Of a stretch of 64,000 bases of DNA, positions 17,754-27,496 are shown piece after piece. Made by a program: the position numbers and the translations under genes. Under the pieces are notes generated by a model. That model did not search any database and was not told where the DNA came from. It saw nothing but the letters and a program-made list of their open reading frames with translations. Numbering within the stretch: position 1 is the stretch's first letter; every line of letters starts with the position of its first letter. Source of the DNA: Gemmatimonadota bacterium (GTDB lineage: Bacteria > Gemmatimonadota > Gemmatimonadetes > Gemmatimonadales > GWC2-71-9); the NCBI GenBank assembly GCA_016713785.1, contig JADJOM010000001.1, positions 919,061-983,060 of the forward strand, given 5' to 3'.

Positions 17754-17996
17754 CTACGCCGTGTGCTTGAGGTAGAGCAGCTCGAACCGCGCCTCGGGGC
17801 TCCCGGCCTGCATCACCGACACCAGTTCCCACCCCCCCTTCCCCGCCGCCGCGAGGTAGTCCCAGCACATCGGGCAGGACTCGAGCATGGCCTCGGTGTC
17901 GGCACCCCCCAGGGGGATGGTGCCGGTCCACTCGCCGTTCACGAAGGTGATGTGGTTCTGCTGCTGCTGACAGACCTGGTAGGAGTAGCGCGCCAC
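17754..17996 (-). CDS. Small hypothetical protein, 80 aa
   Basis: It begins MARYSYQVCQQQQNHITFVN and holds a CPMCWDYLAAAGKGGWELVS segment that resembles short DUF4177-like strands (GWELV), with one CxxC pair. No signal peptide. Position between other minus-strand genes supports it. Confidence 0.6.
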   Translation of the reverse strand: MARYSYQVCQQQQNHITFVNGEWTGTIPLGGADTEAMLESCPMCWDYLAAAGKGGWELVSVMQAGSPEARFELLYLKHTA

Positions 17997-18057
17997 GCAT
18001 GCCGCCGGGGAGGGGGAGCCGGGATTCTAACCCGCGCGGCGCCGCCCGCCACCGGGC

Positions 18058-19125
18058 TCAGTTGGGGAAGGCCGACTTGAAAGCGAACCGGGCCCGGAGG
18101 CGGCCGTCGTTCCCGGCGCCGTCCCACTGGGCGCCCACCGAGAGCGTGGCCCACAGCCCGCGGGCCACCCGCAGCTCCGAGCCGCCGGAGAGCACCATCG
18201 CGGCGTCGGCGTCGCCCCGCTTGGAGAGCTGCAGGTCGAGGTAGACCTTCTGGTGATTGGTGCCGCCGTAGAACCGGGCCACCGCGCTCCCCGCCATCGC
18301 GAACTTCCCGCTGGTGGAGTCGCGGTCGGAGGCCATCCGGGCGCCCACCACCAGCTGCCCCCAGGTGCCGATCCCGCCGCCGTAGCTGAGCCACGCGGCG
18401 TACTGCCGCGCCTCGAGGTTGTTGCCGGCGGAATCCCCCACGGCCACCACGCCGAGTGCCGCATCGAACACCCGCTTGTTCCAGGCAGTGTCGGCCACGG
18501 CCTCGGGGAGCGCCCGGTATTCGGCGGTGAGCCGCTCGAGCTCCGCCAGCTGCCCGGGCGTGTACACCACCGGGGCGTCGACGCCGCCGGCCTCCGCCGC
18601 GTCCTCCGCGGCGGCGTCGATGGCGGCCACCTGCTCGATGATCCGCGCCGCGGCGGCGAGGAACGCCGGGTTGGTGCGCAGGTCGGCGCCGTCGATGAAG
18701 CTGGTGCGGACCGCCACGGCGAGCGCGGTCTGGGGGCCGTCCTCTTCCCGGCGCCGGGTGGCCACCGAGAGCCGCAGCCGGTAGAGCGCCGGCGAGCGCT
18801 GGTAGCGCTGCAGGGTGAGCCGTCGGCCGAAGAACAGCATCCCCGGCGAGACCTCCAGGGCCGCCGCGCGCGGCAGCGAGAGGCCGCCGTCGCCGGTGAA
18901 ACCGGCCAGCACCACCGCCAGCTCCCGCACGGTGGTGGGGCGCACCAGGTCGCCGGCGTCGCCATCCACCAGCGTGAGGGCCGGGGCATCGGGCACCGCG
19001 TAGTCCACCCGGTAGGCCCGGGCCAGGCTGTCGACCTGCGACGGCACCTGTGCCCGGGCGGCGCCCGGGGCCAGGTACGCGAGCGCGAGCAGCGCGCCCG
19101 CCAGCCGCACGCGCGGGGCGGGCAC
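18058..19125 (-). CDS. Exported hypothetical protein, possible outer-membrane barrel
   Basis: 355 aa with a signal peptide (ending GAARAQV). The C-terminal half alternates hydrophobic strands and Gly-rich turns, and the last strands (LWATLSVGAQWDG, GRLRARFAFKSAFPN) end in an aromatic followed by Pro-Asn, close to an outer-membrane signature. The middle (residues 140-210) is helical. No family is recognised. It lies 2 bases from the upstream gene, so the two share a transcript. Confidence 0.6.
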   Translation of the reverse strand: MPAPRVRLAGALLALAYLAPGAARAQVPSQVDSLARAYRVDYAVPDAPALTLVDGDAGDLVRPTTVRELAVVLAGFTGDGGLSLPRAAALEVSPGMLFFGRRLTLQRYQRSPALYRLRLSVATRRREEDGPQTALAVAVRTSFIDGADLRTNPAFLAAAARIIEQVAAIDAAAEDAAEAGGVDAPVVYTPGQLAELERLTAEYRALPEAVADTAWNKRVFDAALGVVAVGDSAGNNLEARQYAAWLSYGGGIGTWGQLVVGARMASDRDSTSGKFAMAGSAVARFYGGTNHQKVYLDLQLSKRGDADAAMVLSGGSELRVARGLWATLSVGAQWDGAGNDGRLRARFAFKSAFPN

Positions 19126-19127
19126 GC

Positions 19128-19523
19128 TCAGGCCCGCCGCAGGCGGGCGCGCAGGTCCACCACCACCGTGGGCTCATCGGTCTGGCTCGCCTCCCGGGCC
19201 TCGCCGATCACGGTGGCGCCCTGCTTCACGGTCATGAACACCGCGTACTTCCGGTGCCCCTGGATGAGCCACACCCGCGCGCGGCACTGCAGCAGGTGCT
19301 CGGCGTTGGCGTCGGGCGGCGCAAGCAGCGCATAGCGGTCTTCCACCTCGTCCATGAAGGAGCCCCGCGCCTTGCGGACCACCGAGAGGCCGTCCGGCGT
19401 CCACAGGCGCAGGGTGTAGGTCCCCATCTGGGCCTCGCCGCAGGTGAGCTCCACGCTCAGGTCGGCCCCAGGCCCGAAGCGGATGAGTTCCTCCGCCGGG
19501 GCGGTGAGGCCGGTGCCGGTCAT
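19128..19523 (-). CDS. Hypothetical protein, 131 aa
   Basis: A beta-rich protein with MGTYTLRLWTPDGLSVVRKA and HRKYAVFMTVKQGATVIGEA. No signal peptide. Its ATG overlaps the stop of the DUF1801 gene by 4 bases, so the genes are coupled. Family unknown. Confidence 0.65.
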   Translation of the reverse strand: MTGTGLTAPAEELIRFGPGADLSVELTCGEAQMGTYTLRLWTPDGLSVVRKARGSFMDEVEDRYALLAPPDANAEHLLQCRARVWLIQGHRKYAVFMTVKQGATVIGEAREASQTDEPTVVVDLRARLRRA

Positions 19524-19939
19524 GGGTCCCTCCGGGTTCGGGATGCCCGCGTCGGCTTCCGCAGCTCGGCCAGCCGCGCCTTCACCACCTTCTTGACGAG
19601 CGCTGCCGGGACCGGACGCTCCAGCGGGAGCCGCAGCGTGCCCTTGGAGGTCTCATAGCCCCTGATGGCGGCACCGAGCGCGCGCTTCACCGGGGCGGTG
19701 ACGGGGTAGAGGCTCACGTGCGCCTTCCAGGCGGCATACCAGATCAGGAGCTTCCCCTCCAGCCGGTAGGCGGGGATCCGATAGCTGAACGCATCGGTGG
19801 CGCCGGGGGCGGCGGCGCGGATCGCGGCCTGGATGGCCTTGAGCGCCTGGCGCTGGGCGGGCGGCTGCGCGGCGAGGTAGACGCGCACCAATGCCTTTTC
19901 GTCCACGTCGGGACGCCGGGTCTTTGCAGCGACAGCCAT
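19520..19939 (-). CDS. DUF1801 (YdhG-like) protein
   Basis: 139 aa, cytoplasmic. AFSYRIPAYRLEGKLLIWYA and AWKAHVSLYP match the conserved DUF1801 core, and the end KGTLRLPLERPVPAALVKK is also typical. Function unknown; the fold resembles iron-chaperone-like proteins. The start is ATG 19939. Confidence 0.8.
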   Translation of the reverse strand: MAVAAKTRRPDVDEKALVRVYLAAQPPAQRQALKAIQAAIRAAAPGATDAFSYRIPAYRLEGKLLIWYAAWKAHVSLYPVTAPVKRALGAAIRGYETSKGTLRLPLERPVPAALVKKVVKARLAELRKPTRASRTRRDP

Positions 19940-20075
19940 CGTGGCCTCTGACAGGAAGGGAAGGGGAGGGACCGCCCATGCGGCGCGCCCGCACGCCACG
20001 GTGGGATGCGCGCGCGCGGCTGTCAATGGCGTGGGACACCCAGCCGGGGTGTTTGGCGGGCGGGTGTCAGCGGCG

Positions 20076-20710
20076 CTACGGAAGCACGCTGGCGGGCCGG
20101 CTGTAGCGCCCCGTGCCGCGGCGGCGGACCGCATCGTAGTAGTGGTTCTGCCCGTCGTCCTCGTATTCGCCGACCACCGCGAGCCCCTCCGCGTGCAGCA
20201 GGTCGCGATACGCCGGCGCGCCGAGGGAGCGCGACGGCTCGCCGGTGACCGCGTCCATCCACGCGCAGGCCGGCGCCGGGGCGGTGAAGAGCAGCCGGCC
20301 CTCCGGCCCCAGGGCGGAGGCCATCCGTCGGATCGCGACCCGCTGGGCCTCCTCCGGCAGCAGGAAGACGAGCCCCCAGGCCACGATGCCGTCGAAGGTG
20401 CGGTCAAAGAATGCCGTGGTCTCGACCGGCTCGCAGGCCACGGGAATCCGGGGGAAGTTGGCGCGGAACGCCGCCACCATCGCGGACGAGGCATCGAGGG
20501 CAAAGACCTGGTGCCCCTCTTCCACCAGCGCGCGGGTGATCGGGACGCCCGAGCCGCAGGCGACGTCGAGCACGGCGGCGTCGCGCGGCAGGTCGCGCGC
20601 CCAGGCGCGCACCTCGGCGGCGCCGATGGCCGCGCCGGGGCGGTTCCGCCCGGCGAGGAACGCGGCGGCGTGCCGCTCGTAGCCGCGGGTGGGATCCGGC
20701 GGCAGTGTCA

Positions 20711-20711
<1 letters not shown>
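20076..20711 (-). CDS. Class I SAM-dependent methyltransferase
   Basis: 211 aa. VLDVACGSGVP is motif I (SAM-binding glycine loop), VFALDASSAMV is motif II, and FDGIVAWGLVFLLP is the following strand and loop. Substrate unknown. The start is ATG 20711, which shares one base with the stop of the upstream cytochrome gene (TGATG). Confidence 0.85.
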
Positions 20712-21665
<954 letters not shown>

Positions 21666-21669
<4 letters not shown>

Positions 21670-22364
21670 GCGCGGCGCGCCTCCATGGCGGGCGGCCAGC
21701 GGATCAGCGCCACGCCGAGCACGATCATCCACAGCGGCAGCAGGTAATTGTTGACCGCGGCCACCGGCGCCACCAGTCCGGTCACGTTGCGGAACATCCC
21801 CGTGAATCCAGCCACGGCCGTCACCACGCCCAGCCACCCGAGCCAGCGGCTGCGCCCGGCCGCGCGCCAGGCCAGTGCCGTCAGGAGGAAGAACGCGTTG
21901 ACCGACAGCTCGCCCAGGAACTCGCCCAGGTAGTTGCCGAGGTAGGTGTTGTAGCCGTCGAAGGTGGCGGCCAGCAGCGGGCGCTGGGTGGCGTCCGCGG
22001 TGGCGTGGAGCTCCGCCAGCCGCCACTGCAGCGAGGGCCAGCGCATCAGGCCGAGCATCATGCTGAGGGCGCCGAGGCCGGCGCACTGCAGGGCGAGCAG
22101 CATCCCGCCGGGGTGCGTGTCGCGCAGCGCGCGGTAGGCGCCGACGCCCGCGGGCAGCCACAGCAGCGGGAGGAAGGCGTACGCCGCCCAGACGGCGCGG
22201 CCCGCCGTGCCGGTGGCGAGCAGCCGCGGCAGCACCGTGTCGGCGGGGCCGTCGAGGATGGCGGGATAGTCGAAGCTGGCGGCGAGGTAGCTGAACACCG
22301 CCAGGAAGGCCGCGGCGCCGAGCACCAGGGCCCAGCCGCCGGCGTGGATGCTGTGGCGGGGCAT
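21666..22364 (-). CDS. DUF4386 family membrane protein
   Basis: 232 aa with about six TM helices. YNTYLGNYLGEFLGELSVNA and GFTGMFRNVTGL are landmark segments of DUF4386 integral membrane proteins. Function unknown. It overlaps both neighbours by 1-4 bases and is in one transcription unit with the membrane protein before it and the cytochrome after it. Confidence 0.75.
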
Positions 22365-22765
22365 CAGGCGGTGGCCCGTGCGCCGGACGGAGTGGTGAGC
22401 AGGTAGGCCGCGAACAGGACGACGAGAATCGCGTCGACGATGACCGCGATGCCCGCGCCATCATGCAGGAACGGCCGCCCGATGGACAGCAGCAGCCCGA
22501 TGAACACCGTCGTGCTGCCGATGGCCATCAGCAGCGCAACGCGGCGCACCGCGGGCCGGAGGGCGCCGCACACCAGGAACACTCCGACGAACCCGATGAG
22601 CGCGCCCCAGTTGCGGACCACGATCTCGGCCACGGGGCCCTCGAGCGTCTCGCCGAAGTTGGCGCGAAGGGCGCCGCGGGAATCGACCGCGGCCTGGAAC
22701 ATCGTGGCGGTGAGCAGCCCCGCCACGATCATGATCCACCTGATGCTGGCGTCGAGCCAGCGCAT
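22364..22765 (-). CDS. Four-TM membrane protein, unknown
   Basis: 133 aa. Hydrophobic helices at about residues 8-25, 50-68, 75-94 and 105-125. It begins MRWLDASIRWIMIVAGLLTA. A DUF4345-like look is possible but not certain. The start is ATG 22765, preceded by GGAGG. Confidence 0.65.
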   Translation of the reverse strand: MRWLDASIRWIMIVAGLLTATMFQAAVDSRGALRANFGETLEGPVAEIVVRNWGALIGFVGVFLVCGALRPAVRRVALLMAIGSTTVFIGLLLSIGRPFLHDGAGIAVIVDAILVVLFAAYLLTTPSGARATA

Positions 22766-22869
22766 TGGCGACCTCCTTGAGGGAGAAGGAGCACCTGGGC
22801 CGCGCGGCGCGAGGGGCACCGCGGCCGGGCCCCAGGGGGAGGGGCCGGGTGTGAAGATACGCCGATCCG

Positions 22870-23625
22870 TCAGATCCGCGACCGGAGCACCCGGCCGCAG
22901 GGCCACATCCCTGCCCGCTCCAGGGCCCTCCGGGAGGCCGCGTTGCCGGCATCGCAGCGCGCGGCCGGCACGTGGCCCCCTTCACGGCAGATCCGCTTGA
23001 GCTCCTGCAGCAGCCAGGTGGCGTAGCCGCGACCGCGGAAGGCGGGATCCACTTCCATGTAGAGGTCACCGTAGGGCGGGTTGTAGTGATAGAAGAGCCC
23101 GCCGGTGGCCACGATCCGCCCCTCGCGGTCGAGCCCCCACTCCCCCACCGGCTCGGTGGTGTGGGGAAATGCCCCCGCCCGGTCAGCCTCCGTCAGGCGG
23201 CGCAGCGTCACCCCGGGGGCCGGATGGTGCGTGGTGTGCTGGTCGGCGAAGAGGATGGTCGGCGCGGTCCACTCCCGGCCGGCGTCGTAGACTCGCAGGT
23301 GGAGGAACGGGTCGTTGGTCTGCGCCTCGATCCAGGCGGGATGGCTCGCGGCGAGCAGCGCCTCGAACAGCCGCCGCCCCTCGCCCCGCGCCTCGGGTAC
23401 CAGGTAGAACTCCATCAGGGTGTCGTGCGGCTCGCCGGGGCCGCCGCCGGTGGCGCCGTAGCCCGTCACGGCGCCGTCGAGGTGCAGCAGCCAGGGCGTG
23501 GTGAAGCCGCGCCCGTGCCAGGCATCCTTGATGATCTGGCACGCGACCTCGCGGCGGTACGCCTCCCGGAGCGGCAGGATGGCGTCGAGGGGCGCCGGGG
23601 AGACGGTGATCTCGGGTGCGTACAT
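22870..23625 (-). CDS. Double-domain GNAT acetyltransferase
   Basis: 251 aa. The C-terminal domain has the acetyl-CoA signature VDPAFRGRGYATWLLQELKR and RCDAGNAASRRALERAGM. The N-terminal half (residues 1-125) looks like a degenerate GNAT domain with FYLVPEARGEGRRLFEALL in the corresponding place. Substrate unknown. The start is ATG 23625. Confidence 0.82.
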   Translation of the reverse strand: MYAPEITVSPAPLDAILPLREAYRREVACQIIKDAWHGRGFTTPWLLHLDGAVTGYGATGGGPGEPHDTLMEFYLVPEARGEGRRLFEALLAASHPAWIEAQTNDPFLHLRVYDAGREWTAPTILFADQHTTHHPAPGVTLRRLTEADRAGAFPHTTEPVGEWGLDREGRIVATGGLFYHYNPPYGDLYMEVDPAFRGRGYATWLLQELKRICREGGHVPAARCDAGNAASRRALERAGMWPCGRVLRSRI

Positions 23626-23647
23626 GCGGTTCCCGGGGTCGAGGGCT

Positions 23648-24178
23648 TCAGGAAGTCGGCGGCGCACCGAGCGGGAACGTCGCCAGCACCCGCCACGGCC
23701 CTCCCGGCTCCTGCTCGATCAGCCGCGCCACGTCGAAGGTGAGACAAAGTCCCTCGGGCAGCGTCTGCGCGATGGCGAGGGTGTCAGCCGGCATCTTGGG
23801 ATTCCGGGGATGCGCCAGCGTGAGGTGCGGCTCGGCGTGCCGGATCGCGCCGCCGCCGAGCAGCCGCTGCCGGAGCGCGTGGTACGCCGGCTCCCCCGCG
23901 ATGCACGGGAGCAGGATCCCGTGCCCGTGGAACGTCTCCGGGTGGCCGAACGACAGCGTGAGCGGCGCGATCCCCGGCGCGGCGCATCGCGCGGCCAGCG
24001 CCGCGGCATCGAGCCCCGCCAGCTCCACCTCGCGGCAGAGCGTCACGTGCGCCGGGATGAGCCGCGCCTGCACCGGGTCCACCCGCCGCCGCACCGCCTC
24101 GAGGATCGTCGCCGCCGCGGGCGGCACGTAGAGGCTCAGCTGGACGCGAGTCGGCGTGGCTTGGGCGGCGGGTGGCAT
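23648..24178 (-). CDS. 2'-5' RNA ligase-like 2H phosphoesterase
   Basis: 176 aa. The two HxTx motifs of the 2H superfamily are both present: HVTL near residue 45 and HLTL near residue 125. Such proteins open or close 2',3'-cyclic phosphates on RNA or nucleotides in the cytoplasm. The start is ATG 24178. It is divergent from the AraC-type regulator, with about 130 bases between them. Confidence 0.85.
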   Translation of the reverse strand: MPPAAQATPTRVQLSLYVPPAAATILEAVRRRVDPVQARLIPAHVTLCREVELAGLDAAALAARCAAPGIAPLTLSFGHPETFHGHGILLPCIAGEPAYHALRQRLLGGGAIRHAEPHLTLAHPRNPKMPADTLAIAQTLPEGLCLTFDVARLIEQEPGGPWRVLATFPLGAPPTS

Positions 24179-24309
24179 GGCCCCGCCAAGGTACCTCCCG
24201 GGCGGGCGCGGACAAGCCCGCGTCAGGCGTCCCGGGAAACCCGCCGCGAGGCCCCGCCGTCCGGTGCGGGCGTTGGCACCGTCCGCGCCGCGCCCTACCT
24301 TTTCCAGAG

Positions 24310-25200
24310 TTGCGCCCGCCCACCCCCGACCGGAATCCGCCACTGAACCGCATCGCCGCGCTGCACCAGACCGACGACTGCGCCGTCCGCCACTTCGACC
24401 ATCCGCCGGGACAGCCGCACCAGGATCCCGAGCGCGAGGTGGCCGAGGGCTGGGGCATCGCGTTCGTGCGCGCGGGGGCGTTCGGGGTGGAAGTCCATGG
24501 GGCACGCGAACGGCTGGTGGCGGGGAGCATCTTCCTGACCCGGCCGGGCCTCGCCTTCCGCTGTGCCCACGACGGCCCCTGCCCCGACGACGTCTGCCTG
24601 GCGGTGGGCTTTGCGCCGGAGGCGGTGACGGGGTCGGAAGACGCCTGGACCCGCGCGGGCTGGGCCGCGCGCCGGGTGCCCACCCCGCGCCTGGCCTACG
24701 TGCAGCGCCGCCTGGCGGGCGCCGCCAGGGCGCAGGACGCCTTCGAGCTCGAGCGCTGGGCGCTGGCCGGCCTCGCCGCCCTCGCCGCCGATGCGGCCGG
24801 TGGTCGTGGGCGCGGGCCCTACGCCCCACGCCGCGCCGACCTGGACGCCGTCACCGCCGCCTGCCACGCCATCGAGGCCGAGCCCGCCGCGCGCCGGAGC
24901 ATCGCCGACCGGGCCCGCGCGGTGGGGTGCACCGGCCCCGGACTCACCCACGCCTTCCGGCGCTACCTGGGCCTCTCGCCGCACCAGTACGTGGTGCGCT
25001 GGCGGCTGGCGGACGCCGCCGCGCGGCTCGACCAGGGTGCCCCGGTGAGCGACAGCTGCTGGCGCTCGGGGTTCGAGAACCTGAGCCACTTCTGCCGCAC
25101 CTTCCAGCGCGCCTTCGGCACGCGGGCGTCGCAGTGGCGCTCCCTGCCCCTCCCCGAACGGCGACGGAAAGTGCAAGCGCTGCTGCGTGGCCGCCCCTAG
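24310..25200 (+). CDS. AraC/XylS family transcriptional regulator
   Basis: About 296 aa. The N-terminal half is a cupin-like sensor (GAFGVEVHGARERLVAGSIF). The C-terminus has two helix-turn-helix motifs: SIADRARAVGCTGPGLTHAF and then VSDSCWRSGFENLSHFCRTF, the AraC signature. The start is unclear; TTG 24310 is taken because upstream codons are Arg/Pro-rich and without homology. It could regulate the NTF2-like gene 29 bases downstream. Confidence 0.85.
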   Translation: MRPPTPDRNPPLNRIAALHQTDDCAVRHFDHPPGQPHQDPEREVAEGWGIAFVRAGAFGVEVHGARERLVAGSIFLTRPGLAFRCAHDGPCPDDVCLAVGFAPEAVTGSEDAWTRAGWAARRVPTPRLAYVQRRLAGAARAQDAFELERWALAGLAALAADAAGGRGRGPYAPRRADLDAVTAACHAIEAEPAARRSIADRARAVGCTGPGLTHAFRRYLGLSPHQYVVRWRLADAAARLDQGAPVSDSCWRSGFENLSHFCRTFQRAFGTRASQWRSLPLPERRRKVQALLRGRP

Positions 25201-25229
25201 CTTCTCCGCTCCCTCAACGGAGGACTTCG

Positions 25230-25715
25230 ATGAAGGTCCCGGCATTCCTGCTCGCCCTCGCCACCACCGCCAGCGCCACCCCGCTCGCCGCCCAGGCGGC
25301 GCCGCGGGTGGCCACCACCCTCCCCGCCGCCGAGCTCCGCGCGCTCGAGGCACTCCGCCACGACGTCTGGATCCACTGGTTTGCCGGCGATACCGCCGCG
25401 CTCCGCCGGGTGCTCGGCCCCGAGCTGGTGGCCATCAGCCCCGATGGGCCGCACTGGCAGGGACTGGAGCAGACCCTCGCCGGATCGGCCGGGTTCGCGG
25501 CCGGCGGCGGGCGGCTGCTGTCCATCCGGTTCGACTCCACCACCGTGCACCGGATGGACAACGTGGTGGTGATGTTCTCGCACTACGCGCTGGAGCTGGG
25601 CCAGGACACCACCCGGTTCCAGCAGGCGGGCCGCGCCACCGAGGTGTTCGTGCGGAACGGCGGGCGGTGGGTGCATACCTCGTGGCACCTGGATAACACG
25701 GGCGGCGCGCGCTAG
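25230..25715 (+). CDS. Exported NTF2-like (DUF4440-type) protein
   Basis: 161 aa. The signal peptide ends at about residue 23 (PLAAQAAP). The mature part has the SnoaL/DUF4440 pattern: VWIHWFAGDTAALRRVLGPE and EVFVRNGGRWVHTSWH. These cone-shaped domains bind small molecules or act as weak enzymes. The start is ATG 25230 with an ACGGAGG ribosome-binding site 6 bases upstream. Confidence 0.8.
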   Translation: MKVPAFLLALATTASATPLAAQAAPRVATTLPAAELRALEALRHDVWIHWFAGDTAALRRVLGPELVAISPDGPHWQGLEQTLAGSAGFAAGGGRLLSIRFDSTTVHRMDNVVVMFSHYALELGQDTTRFQQAGRATEVFVRNGGRWVHTSWHLDNTGGAR

Positions 25716-25763
25716 CGGCGGCGTGGCCGGCGGGCCGCGCATGCACGGCCCCCTACGGCGCGC

Positions 25764-25932
<169 letters not shown>

Positions 25933-26118
25933 CGGCACCTCCGCGGGGGAGAGGTGCGCGATGAGGACCGGCACGCTGTCCTCGACCCGGTCCCCGCGAT
26001 CGGAGGTATCGGTCGTCGCGGGAACCTGTGCCGCCAGGCTGCAGGGACCAGTGGCCGCGACGGAGTGCAGCAGCAGCCAGGTCAGGCACGCGGGGAACCG
26101 GCACCACGGCACTCGCAT
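25933..26118 (-). pseudogene. Exported protein, C-terminus lost in G tract
   Basis: ATG 26118 starts a signal peptide (about residues 1-32, WLLLHSVAATGPCSLAAQV). It is followed by DTSDRGDRVEDSVPVLIAHL, after which the sequence becomes the G tract. No family can be named from 60 residues. The remnant between 25715 and 25763 may be its 3' end. Confidence 0.55.
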
Positions 26119-26271
26119 CTTGGCCCGCTCCAGGTGGTGGGAAGATCGGGTGAGGTTTCCCTGCCCCGGCGTCGCCTCCAGCGGCGACTGCCCGGGAGGA
26201 GCCGGACAGGGGACGGAGCGGAAGATAGGCGACGGGGTTCGCGACAGGGCGGGCGCCCCTCCCCGGCCACC

Positions 26272-26316
26272 GCCTGACACCTGCCTGACGCCTGCCTGAC
26301 GCACCCCTCCTAGATA
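26272..26316 (+). promoter_or_regulatory. Three 11-bp direct repeats next to a -10 element
   Basis: GCCTGACACCT, GCCTGACGCCT and GCCTGACGCAC stand head to tail at 26272-26304. Six bases later is TAGATA (26311-26316), a good -10. The repeats cover the -35 region, as 11-bp direct repeats bound by OmpR/PhoB-type activators do. It would drive the lipoprotein gene at 26359. Confidence 0.45.
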
Positions 26317-26358
26317 TTGCCTCCGGATCGTCCCCCTCCCCTCCCCTCCGGAGTGACC

Positions 26359-26754
26359 ATGCCCCGATCGCGGCGCCGTCGCGTTTTCGTCCACGCCCTG
26401 CTGCTCCCCGGGATCCTCCTCCCGGCCTGTCGGGTCGGCCCTGGAGCGGCCGCCGATCCCGCCGCCCGCGTCCTTATCAGCGGACCGATCCTGGGCCCCG
26501 ATGGCGCCTCCATCTGCACGAGCCATCCCGCAGCCCGGATCCGCGTGCTGGCCACGGACAGCACCGGCCACCCGGTGGAGACGAGCGACAGCCGCTGCCC
26601 CACTGACAACTTCTTCCTGGTCGTCCCCCCGGGCACCTACACGCTGCAGGTCAGCGGGCCGCCCGACTCCCTGGCGGCCCAGGCCACCAGCGTAGCCCGG
26701 GTGGAGGCGCGGAGGGATGTGGAGGTGGCGGTGCGAGTCGGGGTCGGTGAGTAA
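26359..26754 (+). CDS. Lipoprotein, unknown (beta-sandwich-like)
   Basis: 131 aa. The lipobox is LLPAC at about residues 20-24. The mature part reads as one Ig/carboxypeptidase-regulatory-like domain: ARIRVLATDSTGHPVETSDS and FFLVVPPGTYTLQVSGPPDS. Such domains often sit in outer-membrane or surface proteins. The start is ATG 26359. A G-rich heptamer array starts just after the stop. Confidence 0.65.
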   Translation: MPRSRRRRVFVHALLLPGILLPACRVGPGAAADPAARVLISGPILGPDGASICTSHPAARIRVLATDSTGHPVETSDSRCPTDNFFLVVPPGTYTLQVSGPPDSLAAQATSVARVEARRDVEVAVRVGVGE

Positions 26755-26756
26755 TT

Positions 26757-26789
26757 GGGGGGAAGCGGGAAACGGGAAACGGGAAGCGG
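26757..26789 (+). repeat. G-rich heptamer array 1, after a stop codon
   Basis: GGGAAGC, GGGAAAC, GGGAAAC, GGGAAGC in tandem after G6. Four G-runs of 3 or more with 4-base spacers fit an intramolecular G-quadruplex in the transcript of the gene just before. Confidence 0.65.
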
Positions 26790-26900
26790 CGGCGCCGGAG
26801 CACGGGCCGGGGTGACGGAAACTCCGCCACGTCACAGCCCGTACCGATCCCGGGCCGGCCAGCGGCCGCAGCCCCTCCACCGTCCCCCTCGAGGCCATCC

Positions 26901-27350
26901 ATGCACCTCCGCCCCGCCCTGCTCGCCGCCGGACTCAGCCTGCTGGCCCTCAGCACCCGCGCCAGCGCCCAGGCCGCGCCTGATACCGCCGGGGTTCGCC
27001 TCGCCGTCCTCGATTACGTCGAGGGCTTCTACGAGGGCGATTCCACCCGCTTCCTCCGGAGCGTCCGCCCCGAGGTGGACAAGTTCGGCTTCTGGCACGA
27101 CAAGGACGGCACCTACAAGGGCGGCCCGTTCACCTGGGAGCAGTTCTTCGGCTTTGCGCGCAACGTCCGCGCGGGCAAGATCAAGACGCCCCCCAACGCC
27201 CCCAAGGACGTGACGATTCTCGACGTCCAGGACCAGACCGCCGCCGCCAAGGTCCGGGCCTGGTGGGGCACCGACTACTTCCTGCTGGGGCGGTACGAGG
27301 GCCGCTGGATGATCCGCCATGTGTTGTGGCAGGAGCCGGCGGCGAAGTAG
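26901..27350 (+). CDS. Exported NTF2-like (lumazine-binding-type) protein
   Basis: 149 aa. The signal peptide ends near ASAQAAP (about residue 25). The domain has LDYVEGFYEGDSTRFLRSVR and GRWMIRHVLW, the pattern of putative lumazine-binding NTF2-like proteins. Function unknown. The start is ATG 26901. A second G-rich array follows its stop. Confidence 0.8.
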   Translation: MHLRPALLAAGLSLLALSTRASAQAAPDTAGVRLAVLDYVEGFYEGDSTRFLRSVRPEVDKFGFWHDKDGTYKGGPFTWEQFFGFARNVRAGKIKTPPNAPKDVTILDVQDQTAAAKVRAWWGTDYFLLGRYEGRWMIRHVLWQEPAAK

Positions 27351-27352
27351 CA

Positions 27353-27420
27353 GGGGAACGGGGAAGAGGGAAGCGGGAAGCGGGAAGAGGGATGAGGGAA
27401 GAGGGAAGCGGGAACGGGGG
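27353..27420 (+). repeat. G-rich heptamer array 2, after a stop codon
   Basis: About nine degenerate units of GGGAAGC / GGGAAGA with some one-base changes, starting 3 bases after the stop at 27350. Many G-runs of 3-5, so a strong G-quadruplex candidate on the sense strand. Confidence 0.65.
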
Positions 27421-27496
27421 CCGCCCCTACCGCCTTTACCGCCTCTCCCGCCCCCGTTTAACCTTCCCCTTCCCTTAGACAAGGTCTTCGGCCCCG

